Shown here piece by piece: positions 1 to 7,447 of a stretch of DNA of 7,488 nt. Source of the DNA: Methanospirillum hungatei (GTDB taxonomy: Archaea > Halobacteriota > Methanomicrobia > Methanomicrobiales > Methanospirillaceae); the NCBI GenBank assembly GCA_003251955.1, contig QKDV01000025.1, positions 1-7,488 on the forward strand, given 5' to 3'. Positions within the stretch are counted from its first letter, which is position 1. Each line of letters opens with the position of its first letter. Made by a program: the position numbers and the translations under genes. The notes under the pieces are model-generated. The model was not told the DNA's origin and did not search any database. It saw nothing but the letters and a program-made list of their open reading frames with translations.

Positions 1-947
1 GCCATGATAGCCGCGAACTGATCATCGGAGATGATCCTTTTGGGAAGATCTTTACCTTCGATCTCACGCTTGATGATAATCTTTGCTAGGGCCGTATTGG
101 TCCGATGTGGAAGATCAGGCTCCAGAATACCAAAGAACCGATTATTGATTCTTGTGAGAGAATCAGGGTGCTCTGCAAGCTCTTCGATTCGTGGAAGATG
201 ATCGCGAAGAAGTTCCTTGTATTTATCCTGCTGGAACCGGCCTAGTGCCTCAAACCGTGAGAGATCAACCCAGTCAGGTATCTTCATCTCTTCAACCGGC
301 TCATCGCGGCGGACAGGGATATCACCCTTACCTAGATCAGCATGAAGGGGGAATGCCTGAACAAGCCAACTCTCAAAGTTGCCCTGTTTCAGTTGTTCGG
401 TGAGGAAGACATTGTACTGCTTCTGTGTCAGTCTGAAGTTCGGATTCTCGTCCTTCTTGAACTCCTTGATCTGTTCTTTCAGAAGTTTCTCAATACGCTC
501 GGGAATTTCCGAAATCTTATCTACGGACAGGATATGATCAGCAAAGAATTCCCTGATCTCGATAGCCTTCTTATCCTGGTTGGTAAGACGGGTTTTACGG
601 ATCGGGGTGATTATGGCTTCACCTTCGACGGCCGGGAGTTTTTCACTCTCTACCTCATTCTCCTGCTCCTTTTCCTGGAGGGTTAGTTGGTAAAAGCGAT
701 CATTAAGCCACTCATAAAACTTCTCTGCATGGATGAGATCCTCCATCCTGGCAATGAAGGCCTGATCATCGAGAAGAGAGTCTTCAACCCCTTCCTCCTC
801 TTTCATCACCCACTCGACCATCTCCATGAGAATCTCACGGATATGATCAGGAACATCCTCAGGGAACCGCCGTTTTACTTTGTGCTCTTCAAAATATTTG
901 AGCACAGCCTTGGCTGCCTCTGATGATATATCAGGGAGTTCTCCCAT
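1..947 (-). CDS. Unidentified charged helical protein downstream of rpoA1 (partial, C-terminus beyond window)
   Basis: An open frame starts with ATG at 947 and runs without a stop to the left edge, giving 315 complete codons plus two bases. The product begins MGELPDISSEAAKAVL. It has no cysteine, signal peptide or membrane segment. It is very rich in Glu, Asp and Lys and looks mainly alpha-helical, with an acidic low-complexity stretch around residues 91-110 and a Lys/Glu-rich helix around 150-167. I see no nucleotide-binding, zinc or nuclease motif and do not recognise the family. The start is supported by AGGAGG at 963-958 inside the last codons of rpoA1, and only 2 nt separate the rpoA1 stop from the ATG, so translational coupling is likely. 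It occupies the place where rpoA2 (A'') often follows rpoA1, but it carries none of the A'' sequence I would expect. Being a real gene is well supported by length, spacing and SD; its function is unknown. A role tied to transcription or translation is only an inference from position. Confidence 0.85.
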   Translation of the reverse strand, partial: MGELPDISSEAAKAVLKYFEEHKVKRRFPEDVPDHIREILMEMVEWVMKEEEGVEDSLLDDQAFIARMEDLIHAEKFYEWLNDRFYQLTLQEKEQENEVESEKLPAVEGEAIITPIRKTRLTNQDKKAIEIREFFADHILSVDKISEIPERIEKLLKEQIKEFKKDENPNFRLTQKQYNVFLTEQLKQGNFESWLVQAFPLHADLGKGDIPVRRDEPVEEMKIPDWVDLSRFEALGRFQQDKYKELLRDHLPRIEELAEHPDSLTRINNRFFGILEPDLPHRTNTALAKIIIKREIEGKDLPKRIISDDQFAAIM

Positions 948-949
948 TA

Positions 950-3610
950 TCAGATCTCCTCCTTGAGAATGTTACCCACGATGCCTTCTACATCCACAGG
1001 TTCACCAAAGGAACTCTTCATCGGATCTGTAGAATCTTCACCATACTCGATCTGAATGATACGACCTCCGGTGGTCCTTACTGATCCATCATATGCAACC
1101 TTCAGATCCTGCAGTGCGTTAATCATACGACGCTGGAGATAACCTGACTGCGAAGTTCTGACCGCAGTATCCACAAGACCTTCACGACCTCCGATTGCAT
1201 GGAAGAAGAACTCTGTCGGGTTGAGACCGGATTTGTAACTATTCATAACAAAACCGTGACCCATTGCCCCTCGTTCATCTTTCTTGAAATGCGGGAGGGT
1301 ACGGTCCTCGTATCCTCGCATGATACGCTCACCACGAACTGCCTGCTGTCCAACACAACCTGCCATCTGGGTCAGGTTCAGCATCGAGCCACGAGCACCG
1401 GATACGGCCATGACCACTGCCGAGTTAGAGAGACCAAGATGTCGTCCTGCAATCTCACCAGTGTTATCACGGGCTTTTCCAAGCACCTGCATGATCTGCA
1501 TCTCAAGAGTTTCTTCAGGAGTTCGACCCGGCATCGGCTCTAATTGCCCTTCCTCAAAGATCTTGATTCTGCGGTTCACATCTTCAGCAGCCTGGGCAAG
1601 AACCTCCCTGATCTGACCATAGTCACTCTTGGAGAGGTCTTCATCATCAATGCCGAATGTGAACCCGTCATGCATGATTGCACGGATCGAGAGCCGGGTC
1701 GCATCATCAATGAACCGGGCTGCACGTGCATATGTATACTGCCTGATGATCCGGTGGAGAATTGCTCCATCAAATGCCCCTACGGCACGCTTGTCAATGA
1801 CACCAGAGACTAGTTCACCGTCACGAATCTGAACATATGCATCACGATCACACTCGGTCTTCATACATTTCTCACAATTCTTGCATGAAGATGCCTGGAA
1901 GACCATGTTCAGATCAGACGGAAGAATCCTGGAGAAGACCTGCTTGTTGCTCCAGTATTCAACACCATCCTCAACTTTCCCGGGTTTTCCCAGACGGTCT
2001 ACATCGTTATTCTTGAGAAGATCGATTGCCTCGCTCTTGGTGAACCATCTAAGTTCATGCGTAAGCAGGAAGATCCCGGAGATATGATCGTGAATCCCAC
2101 CGATGATAGGGCCGCCGAAACGCGGTGAGAGAATGTTCTCCTGCACACTTGCAAGCATTGCTGCCTCAGCCCTAGCCTCTTCAGTCTGAGGGATGTGCAG
2201 GTTCATCTCATCACCATCAAAATCTGCGTTATATGGAGGACAGACTGCAGGGTTAAGTCTGAACGTCTTTCCATCCATCAGTTTGACCCAATGAGCCATG
2301 ATGGACATACGGTGCAGGGAAGGCTGACGGTTGAAGAGCACGATATCTCCGTCACGAAGATGACGCTCGACGATCCAGCCGGGTTCAATCTGTTCAGAGA
2401 CGAACTCAAGGTTCCCGTCTTCTGCCCCGGTTCCCTTTACCAGCCTGATACGCCGCTTGTCAGGTCTGATGACATAATTTGCACCACAAGGACTTCGTAC
2501 ACCTGGTCTTTCAGGACCGATCTTGACAATCTGACGGAGTTCATCAATATTGTATATAGTTGCCTGAACAGGGATGGTCATCTCATTGGCGATCTTGAGT
2601 GGAATACCAACTTCGTTGACAGAGAGGTTCGGGCTTGGAGAGATGACGGTACGCGAAGAGAAGTTGACACGCTTACCAGAAAGACTGCCACGGAAACGAC
2701 CGTCTTTTCCTTTAAGACGCTGTGAGAGTGTCTTAAGTGGCCTACCAGACCGGTGACGTGCAGGCGGACATCCTGCAACCTCATTGTCCATATAAGTGGT
2801 GACATGGTACTGAAGCAGTTCCCAGAGATCCTCGATGATCAGTTGAGGAGCTCCAGCGTCCTGATTCTCTTTAAACCGCTGGTTGATACGGATGATGTCC
2901 ACTAGTTTGTGAGTTAGATCATCTTCAGAGCGCTGACCATTCTCAAGGATAATGGATGGTCGCATTGTGACCGGTGGAACCGGAAGCACAGTGAGGATTG
3001 TCCACTCGGGACGTGCAACAGAAGGCTCTATTCCAAGATGAATAAGGTCATCATCAGGGATCTTCTCAAGTCGTGACCTGATATCTGCAGGGGTCAGCTT
3101 ATTCTCGACCTTCTTGCCACGATCATCTGTTGTAACCTCAGCGAAGGTAGTAGGTTTCTCAAAGTTGATCTTGAGCTGCTGTTCTCCACAGTGGGGGCAG
3201 ATACGCTCCTTCTTAACATCTTTCTCAGAGAGAGAGTCACCGCTGCTCTCATCCTCCGGACCCATGATCTTCTCGATCTCTTCAGGTGAAAGAAGAAGAC
3301 GACCACACTCACGGCAGGTAACCCTGAGCAGTTTCCTGATCAGACGGGTGTATCCGACATGGATAACTGGTTTCGCCAGTTCAATGTGACCAAAGTGACC
3401 AGGGCATTCACCGGCCTTCTGGCTACAGGTCTTACATCGCAGACCAGGGTCAATGACACCAAGGTGCAGATCCATAAGACCCTGCGGGTATGGGAACCCA
3501 TCATCATCATAAGTATCTGCCCAGATGATCTTGCGAACACTCATCTGGCGGATCTCTTTCGGAGAGAGGAGGCCGAACTCGATCCTCCCAATTCGTTTTG
3601 GGCTTGGCAT
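950..3610 (-). CDS. rpoA1: DNA-directed RNA polymerase subunit A' (Rpo1N)
   Basis: This is the N-terminal two thirds of the archaeal largest RNAP subunit, equivalent to Rpb1/beta-prime, 886 aa and thus normal for a split A'. The clamp zinc site is C59, C62, C69, H72, followed by a second set C99, C102, C138, C141. The catalytic loop NADFDGDEMN is at 461-470, where D463, D465 and D467 hold the active-site magnesium. The bridge helix lies at about 798-830 (TEFFFHAIGGREGLVDTAVR and following). The protein ends soon after it, which is the usual A'/A'' split point, so the trigger loop must come from a separate A''. A further cysteine cluster (C576, C579, C582, C587) sits in a middle insertion. The ATG at 3610 is preceded by GGAGG at 3623-3619, 8 nt upstream, and the gene starts 13 nt after rpoB1. 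No frameshift or intein is visible. Confidence 0.98.
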   Translation of the reverse strand: MPSPKRIGRIEFGLLSPKEIRQMSVRKIIWADTYDDDGFPYPQGLMDLHLGVIDPGLRCKTCSQKAGECPGHFGHIELAKPVIHVGYTRLIRKLLRVTCRECGRLLLSPEEIEKIMGPEDESSGDSLSEKDVKKERICPHCGEQQLKINFEKPTTFAEVTTDDRGKKVENKLTPADIRSRLEKIPDDDLIHLGIEPSVARPEWTILTVLPVPPVTMRPSIILENGQRSEDDLTHKLVDIIRINQRFKENQDAGAPQLIIEDLWELLQYHVTTYMDNEVAGCPPARHRSGRPLKTLSQRLKGKDGRFRGSLSGKRVNFSSRTVISPSPNLSVNEVGIPLKIANEMTIPVQATIYNIDELRQIVKIGPERPGVRSPCGANYVIRPDKRRIRLVKGTGAEDGNLEFVSEQIEPGWIVERHLRDGDIVLFNRQPSLHRMSIMAHWVKLMDGKTFRLNPAVCPPYNADFDGDEMNLHIPQTEEARAEAAMLASVQENILSPRFGGPIIGGIHDHISGIFLLTHELRWFTKSEAIDLLKNNDVDRLGKPGKVEDGVEYWSNKQVFSRILPSDLNMVFQASSCKNCEKCMKTECDRDAYVQIRDGELVSGVIDKRAVGAFDGAILHRIIRQYTYARAARFIDDATRLSIRAIMHDGFTFGIDDEDLSKSDYGQIREVLAQAAEDVNRRIKIFEEGQLEPMPGRTPEETLEMQIMQVLGKARDNTGEIAGRHLGLSNSAVVMAVSGARGSMLNLTQMAGCVGQQAVRGERIMRGYEDRTLPHFKKDERGAMGHGFVMNSYKSGLNPTEFFFHAIGGREGLVDTAVRTSQSGYLQRRMINALQDLKVAYDGSVRTTGGRIIQIEYGEDSTDPMKSSFGEPVDVEGIVGNILKEEI
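958..963 (-). promoter_or_regulatory. Ribosome binding site of the unidentified gene, inside the end of rpoA1
   Basis: AGGAGG on the minus strand is a full match to the archaeal anti-SD complement (AGGAGGTGATC), 10 nt before the ATG at 947. It overlaps the Lys-Glu-Glu codons at the end of rpoA1. It fixes the start and argues that the ribosomes finishing A' re-initiate on the next gene. Confidence 0.75.
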
Positions 3611-3623
3611 GTTTCACTCCTCC

Positions 3624-5444
3624 TTATACGACATCCTCTAGGTTGAGACGGGGTGCGATCATCATACTCTTCATCTCATCAAGGAGGAGTTTGAATGCGT
3701 AACTCATCTCAACAGGATAGATATCTGTTTCATTACCACAATTGAGGCAACGGGTGATGTTCATCTTCCGATCAAGCATCGCAACCATACCACAGTTGGC
3801 ACAGACGAACTCGGTGACCTTATCAGACTCTTCAAGCAGACGCTCCTTAAGAGCCATTGCTGCTCCATGTCCGATCATCACATCACGCTCCATCTCACCA
3901 AAACGAAGACCTCCTTCACGGGCACGCCCTTCGGTTGGCTGACGGGTCAGAACCTGAACAGGACCACGTGAACGTGCATGCATCTTAGAGGAAACCATGT
4001 GGTAGAGTTTCTGATAGTAGATGACACCGATGTAGATATCTGCCTGGAATCTGCGGCCGGTAATTCCGTCCCACATGGCCTGACGACCAGTATGAGAGAA
4101 GCCAAAGTTCTTGAGTGCGGACCTCAGATCTTCCTCTCTGGCTCCCGAGAATGCAGTTCCGTTCACTCTGTGACCCTCAAGCGATCCAACTTTGCCACCA
4201 AGCATCTCAAGCATGTGACCGATGGTCATACGCGACGGGATTGCATGTGGATTGATGACAAGGTCAGGCTCCATACCAGACTCAGTGAACGGCATGTCCA
4301 CGGCGGGTGTGATCAGTCCGACAACTCCCTTCTGCCCGTGACGGGATGCAAACTTATCACCGACCTCGGGTATACGAAGATCACGGGTTCTAACCTTAAC
4401 CAGTTTGGAGTTGTTCTCTCCTTCGGTAAGGATCACAGTGTCAACAATACCATGCTCATTACTACGCATGGTGACCGAGGTATCACGCCGCTTCTCAACG
4501 GTAATCAGTTCAGAACTTGGTTCTTCAAGGAATCTGGGTGGAGAAGTCTTGCCAATAATGACATCCTTCTCATTGACAACCGTTTCAGGATTAATGATAC
4601 CATCATCATCCAGATTTGCATAATAATCTGCACCGTGAGCACCAACAACATCCTCATCGGGAACCTGAATACGGTCAATCTGACCTCCAGGATAGCGGCG
4701 CTCTTCACCTTCATAGGTTCTCAGGAAGTGAGACCTGCCAAGCCCTCTGTCGATCGAAGCCTTGTTGAAGATGAGTGCATCTTCAATGTTGTACCCTTCG
4801 TATGAGAGGATAGCAACCACGAAGTTCTGACCTGCTGCCCGATCATCTGAACCGATTCCTTCAGAGGTCTGGGTATACACAAGGGGTTTTTGAACATAGT
4901 GAAGCAGGTGACCACGGGTATCTGGCCTGAGCTTCATATTGGCGTTCGCAAATCCGAGCGCCTGCTTGACCATTCCTGCACCCATTGTTACACGTGGAGA
5001 TGCATTATGCTCAGGGAATGGGACATGTGCTGCCCCAATACCTAGGATGAGTGATGGATCAATCTCAAGATGAGTATGTTCAGGCGTGATATCATCAGGA
5101 GTCATTGCGATGAGAAGATCTTCCTCTTCTTCAGCGTCAACAAACTCAATGACACCACTTGTGATCAGGTCAAGGAATCCAATCTCCTTGTTCTTCAGTT
5201 TCTGGAGATCATCCTCGGTGATCAGTGGTTTGCCTTCCTGAAGGACGATCAGCGGCCTACGGGCACGCCCACGATCAGTATGGATGATGATATCGCCGTT
5301 GAACTCTTTGTGTGAACAGTTCACCTCAGTCGATATAACCCCCTGCCTGCGCATTGTTCTGATCTTCTGGATCAGATCCTTGGGATCATCGACAAGGCCG
5401 ATAAGTGCACCGTCAACGAACACACGTGATTTTGTTTCGATCAC
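3624..5444 (-). CDS. rpoB1: DNA-directed RNA polymerase subunit B' (Rpo2C)
   Basis: This is the C-terminal half of the split second-largest RNAP subunit (Rpb2/beta), 606 aa, about the usual length for B'. Visible conserved blocks are [18 protein letters not shown] at 217-234, [12 protein letters not shown] at 362-373 (K364 and K372 are the lysines that approach the RNA 3' end), [20 protein letters not shown] at 391-410, and the anchor/clamp-contact block [20 protein letters not shown] at 491-510. A zinc ribbon follows with C548, C551, C566 and C569. The start is GTG at 5444, overlapping the TGA of rpoB2 in the sequence GTGA. The next Met is at residue 31 and would cut conserved sequence, so GTG is preferred. 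The stop is TAA. It must assemble with the B'' product to make a working catalytic subunit, and the 4-nt overlap suggests the two halves are made in equal amounts. Confidence 0.98.
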   Translation of the reverse strand: MIETKSRVFVDGALIGLVDDPKDLIQKIRTMRRQGVISTEVNCSHKEFNGDIIIHTDRGRARRPLIVLQEGKPLITEDDLQKLKNKEIGFLDLITSGVIEFVDAEEEEDLLIAMTPDDITPEHTHLEIDPSLILGIGAAHVPFPEHNASPRVTMGAGMVKQALGFANANMKLRPDTRGHLLHYVQKPLVYTQTSEGIGSDDRAAGQNFVVAILSYEGYNIEDALIFNKASIDRGLGRSHFLRTYEGEERRYPGGQIDRIQVPDEDVVGAHGADYYANLDDDGIINPETVVNEKDVIIGKTSPPRFLEEPSSELITVEKRRDTSVTMRSNEHGIVDTVILTEGENNSKLVKVRTRDLRIPEVGDKFASRHGQKGVVGLITPAVDMPFTESGMEPDLVINPHAIPSRMTIGHMLEMLGGKVGSLEGHRVNGTAFSGAREEDLRSALKNFGFSHTGRQAMWDGITGRRFQADIYIGVIYYQKLYHMVSSKMHARSRGPVQVLTRQPTEGRAREGGLRFGEMERDVMIGHGAAMALKERLLEESDKVTEFVCANCGMVAMLDRKMNITRCLNCGNETDIYPVEMSYAFKLLLDEMKSMMIAPRLNLEDVV

Positions 5445-7000
5445 TGGATCTCACCCCGAATCTGTTCTACACCAAGGCCGTAGAGCATCCTGATAATCTC
5501 TTCATCATCATAAACCCCTTTACTGATCTCGACCATCTGGGCAAAATTCTTCACCAGCCCACAGTTTGGACCTTCAGGAGTCTCACTCGGACAGATACGT
5601 CCCCACTGAGTCGGGTGGAGATCACGAGCCTCGAAGTGAGGCTGGGAACGTGAGAGTGGAGAGATGACACGGCGAAGGTGTGAGAGGACACTCATATGAT
5701 CGATGCGGTCAAGGAGCTGTGACACACCAGTCCGGCCACCTACCCAGTTACCAGTTGCAAGAGGATGGAGCAGACGTTCAGTAAGTACATCGGCACGAAC
5801 CGCAGTTGCTATTGAGAGGTCGCGGTGCCTCATGCTGGCACGTTCAAGTTGATATTTAATATCACGGGTTAGTCGGTTGAGTGAGATACGGAAGAGATCT
5901 TCCATCAAGTCGCCGGCAAGTTTGAGCCGCTTGTTGGCGTAGTGATCTTTGTCATCGATACGCCGGCGATCAAGGACTAGATCGAAACATGCCTCAGCCA
6001 TACGCCCGAGGAAGTGTGCTTTTGCAAGCCTGACAGAGCGGACAATCTTCATCTGTTCTTCGTCTTCCTCATGAACAAACCGCGGCATCATGTAATTGAG
6101 ATGCGGGAGCAGGTAGTTATCAAGCACAAACTCAGCCCGTTTCTTCTGGTAGTCACGGGTCTGGTTTGGTGCCAGTTTCTTCCCCACATACATAACTCCA
6201 CACTCAACCGAATCACACTCACTCTCTTCAAGATTCTGCATCATGAAGGTGAGAATATCCTCATCGGTTGAGACAGCCTTGACAACCTCTGCGTCGCTGG
6301 TCATCCCGAGTGCACGCATCAGATCCACGAATCTGAGGTGACCGGCAACAGACGGGAAGGTAACCTCAAGCAGGTTCTTACGGTTACGTTCCACAACTAC
6401 GAGAGCACGGTATCCCCTGAACTGTGAGAATACCTTGGCTACGTAGATACGTTCGTTGTACCGCTCGGTGTACTCGGTCATGATCTTGTTTGAGGCAAGA
6501 TCCTCAAGCGTCATCAGCACACGCTCAGTTCCGTTGACGATAAAATAGCCCCCGGGATCAAGCGGGTCTTCTCCATGAGAAACACGTTCCTCTTCAGTCA
6601 GAGCGGACAGATTACAGGCAACTGAACCGACCATAATAGGGAGTTGTCCGATGGTTGCGGTTACCGGCTCCTGACGAACCCCACCCTGAATGAGGGTCAG
6701 ATCAAGCTGAATCGGTGCTGCGTATGTAATATTGCGCAGCCGCGCCTCACCGGGGAATAATTCAGACTGCGAACCATCTGCTTCCCTGACAAGAGGACGT
6801 AAAATTTTGAGGTCTCCTAGCTCAACCGATACCGGTTCGTTTCCTTTACCTCGTGACTCAATATCTGTTTCAATAATCCGCTGCTCTTCAACGACCTTAT
6901 GCAGATTATGAGTCAGAAAATAATTAAACGAATCCAACTGATGCCGGGCAACATGGTCCCGGGCAAAATATGCCTGTGAAAGGATGCTCCTATCAATCAA
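5441..7000 (-). CDS. rpoB2: DNA-directed RNA polymerase subunit B'' (Rpo2N)
   Basis: This is the N-terminal half of the split second-largest RNAP subunit, 519 aa, normal length for B''. It supplies the protrusion, lobe and fork parts of the polymerase. Seen in order: a start [20 protein letters not shown], which resembles the family N-terminus; [13 protein letters not shown] at 150-162; [16 protein letters not shown] at 351-366; [17 protein letters not shown] at 447-463; and the near-invariant [20 protein letters not shown] at 466-485. The start is read as TTG at 7000, because no ATG lies in frame nearby upstream and the next Met would remove conserved N-terminal sequence. An SD-like GGGGCTGATC precedes it. 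The gene begins 16 nt after rpoH and its TGA overlaps the rpoB1 start by 4 nt. Splitting of B at this point is typical of methanogens, Archaeoglobales and halophiles. Confidence 0.97.
   Translation of the reverse strand: MIDRSILSQAYFARDHVARHQLDSFNYFLTHNLHKVVEEQRIIETDIESRGKGNEPVSVELGDLKILRPLVREADGSQSELFPGEARLRNITYAAPIQLDLTLIQGGVRQEPVTATIGQLPIMVGSVACNLSALTEEERVSHGEDPLDPGGYFIVNGTERVLMTLEDLASNKIMTEYTERYNERIYVAKVFSQFRGYRALVVVERNRKNLLEVTFPSVAGHLRFVDLMRALGMTSDAEVVKAVSTDEDILTFMMQNLEESECDSVECGVMYVGKKLAPNQTRDYQKKRAEFVLDNYLLPHLNYMMPRFVHEEDEEQMKIVRSVRLAKAHFLGRMAEACFDLVLDRRRIDDKDHYANKRLKLAGDLMEDLFRISLNRLTRDIKYQLERASMRHRDLSIATAVRADVLTERLLHPLATGNWVGGRTGVSQLLDRIDHMSVLSHLRRVISPLSRSQPHFEARDLHPTQWGRICPSETPEGPNCGLVKNFAQMVEISKGVYDDEEIIRMLYGLGVEQIRGEIQ
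5446..5457 (-). promoter_or_regulatory. Ribosome binding site that supports the GTG start of rpoB1
   Basis: GGGGTGAGATCC on the minus strand matches the archaeal anti-SD complement GGTGATCC with one inserted base. The GGTGA core is 6 nt from the GTG at 5444. It lies inside the end of rpoB2 and decides the GTG start over the ATG 30 codons further in. Confidence 0.65.
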
Positions 7001-7002
7001 AA

Positions 7003-7012
7003 GATCAGCCCC
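7003..7012 (-). promoter_or_regulatory. Probable ribosome binding site for the TTG start of rpoB2
   Basis: GGGGCTGATC on the minus strand resembles the ideal GGAGGTGATC with two mismatches. It sits between the rpoH stop and the TTG at 7000, only 2 nt from the start at its 3' end. It supports the TTG as the initiation codon in the absence of a nearby ATG. Confidence 0.55.
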
Positions 7013-7016
7013 AGGC

Positions 7017-7274
7017 TCACTTCTTGGGTCTCTTTACTACCTGACGGTAGGACTCTGCACGACCAGCTGTCATACTCTTTCTGACGATCTTGATGACGTC
7101 ATTAATCCGGGCCCCTATGGCAAGCACTGCCGGATCATCATGATAAATCTTGGGCAGGTGTTCCTGCCCGATGTTATACTTGGAAAAGAGCGCTTTGACA
7201 TCTTCATCGGCCATGATACTGTGCTCTGGTACCATCTCATGCTTAAGTACATTCAGCTCGGCGTTCAACGCCAT
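7017..7274 (-). CDS. rpoH: DNA-directed RNA polymerase subunit H (Rpo5)
   Basis: This small RNAP subunit corresponds to the C-terminal domain of eukaryotic Rpb5. It binds A'/A'' near the lower jaw and helps assembly and DNA contact. The product is 85 aa, slightly long for the family (about 75-85). Family features are clear: [10 protein letters not shown] at residues 12-21, then [34 protein letters not shown], and [12 protein letters not shown] close to the end. The usual GAKxGDVIKI block reads [10 protein letters not shown] here, with Asn for the Gly before the conserved Asp. The ATG at 7274 follows GAGGGGG (7282-7276). It is the first gene of the polymerase cluster, in the family's standard order H-B''-B'-A'. 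The stop is TGA and the next gene starts 16 nt later. Confidence 0.96.
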   Translation of the reverse strand: MALNAELNVLKHEMVPEHSIMADEDVKALFSKYNIGQEHLPKIYHDDPAVLAIGARINDVIKIVRKSMTAGRAESYRQVVKRPKK

Positions 7275-7280
7275 ACCCCC

Positions 7281-7303
7281 TCGATTGCAACCGCAATTCG
7301 ATT
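7281..7303 (-). repeat. Imperfect inverted repeat just upstream of rpoH (possible operator or leader hairpin)
   Basis: On the plus strand ATTGC (7284-7288) and GCAAT (7293-7297) form a perfect 5-bp inverted repeat around AACC. It can extend to 7 bp (CGATTGC with GCAAT-t-CG) if one base bulges. The element is also flanked by a direct repeat TCGATT (7281-7286 and 7298-7303). It lies between an AT-rich box and the SD of rpoH. It could be a repressor site or an RNA hairpin near the ribosome binding site. Function is inferred only from position. Confidence 0.4.
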
Positions 7304-7309
7304 AAAAAA
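7302..7309 (-). promoter_or_regulatory. Weak candidate TATA box for the rpoH operon
   Basis: TTTTTTAA within the AT-rich stretch on the minus strand is the best box-A-like sequence between the tRNA gene and rpoH. A start site about 25 nt downstream would fall near 7280, giving a very short leader. No convincing BRE is seen. The alternative is read-through from the tRNA-Lys promoter. Confidence 0.3.
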
Positions 7310-7319
7310 TCTGTGCACG

Positions 7320-7341
7320 AAAAAACCACAACTGCAAGTGG
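7320..7341 (-). terminator. Possible terminator of tRNA-Lys: short hairpin followed by T6
   Basis: On the minus strand CCAC (7341-7338) and GTGG (7329-7326) form a 4-bp stem with an 8-nt loop, directly followed by TTTTTT (7325-7320). It starts 3 nt after the tRNA 3' end. Archaeal RNAP stops at oligo-T runs, so the T-tract alone could end the tRNA transcript. The stem is short and may be chance. Confidence 0.4.
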
Positions 7342-7343
7342 AA

Positions 7344-7417
7344 CGGGCTCGAGGGGATTTGAACCCCCGACCACCTGGTTAAAAGCCAGGCGCTCTGCCA
7401 AACTGAGCTACGAACCC
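7344..7417 (-). tRNA. tRNA-Lys, anticodon UUU
   Basis: A complete 74-nt cloverleaf is readable on the minus strand. The acceptor stem GGGTTCG pairs with CGAGCCC (one U-G wobble). The D stem is GCTC/GAGC. The anticodon stem CCTGG/CCAGG closes the loop CTTTTAA with anticodon TTT at 7383-7381. The T arm is GGGGG-TTCAAAT-CCCCT. The discriminator base is G. No intron is present and the 3' CCA is not encoded (GTTCC follows), so CCA must be added by the nucleotidyltransferase. It decodes AAA and AAG lysine codons. It lies 69 nt upstream of rpoH on the same strand. Confidence 0.97.
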
Positions 7418-7439
7418 ACTTGTTCATCTCTCTTGTAGC

Positions 7440-7447
7440 ATCATAAA
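7440..7447 (-). promoter_or_regulatory. Candidate TATA box (box A) for tRNA-Lys
   Basis: TTTATGAT on the minus strand is centred about 27 nt upstream of the tRNA 5' end, the spacing expected for TBP-directed initiation at or a few nt before the mature 5' end. A second similar TTTAT lies near 7465 but is too far upstream to place the start at the tRNA. No strong BRE is visible. Confidence 0.5.

Noticed and set aside
191..923. Three plus-strand open frames (191-403, 342-686, 687-923)
   Set aside because: They are opposite a single uninterrupted minus-strand frame that has a good SD and is placed directly after rpoA1. Their compositions, for example a Leu-rich 114-aa frame, look like complements of a Glu/Lys-rich protein.
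2195..2725. A 176-codon open frame on the plus strand
   Set aside because: It is antisense to the catalytic centre of rpoA1, which is unquestionably coding on the minus strand.
950..3610. Possible intein in rpoA1
   Set aside because: Some archaeal A' genes carry one, but the length (886 aa) is that of the intein-free protein, and the conserved blocks follow one another without interruption.
3978..4805. A 275-codon open frame on the plus strand
   Set aside because: It lies entirely antisense to the well-supported rpoB1 gene, shows no recognisable motif, and reads like a reverse-complement shadow of conserved coding sequence.
6984..7382. A 132-codon plus-strand open frame
   Set aside because: It covers rpoH and the antisense of tRNA-Lys; its C-terminal sequence is the typical false translation of a tRNA complement.
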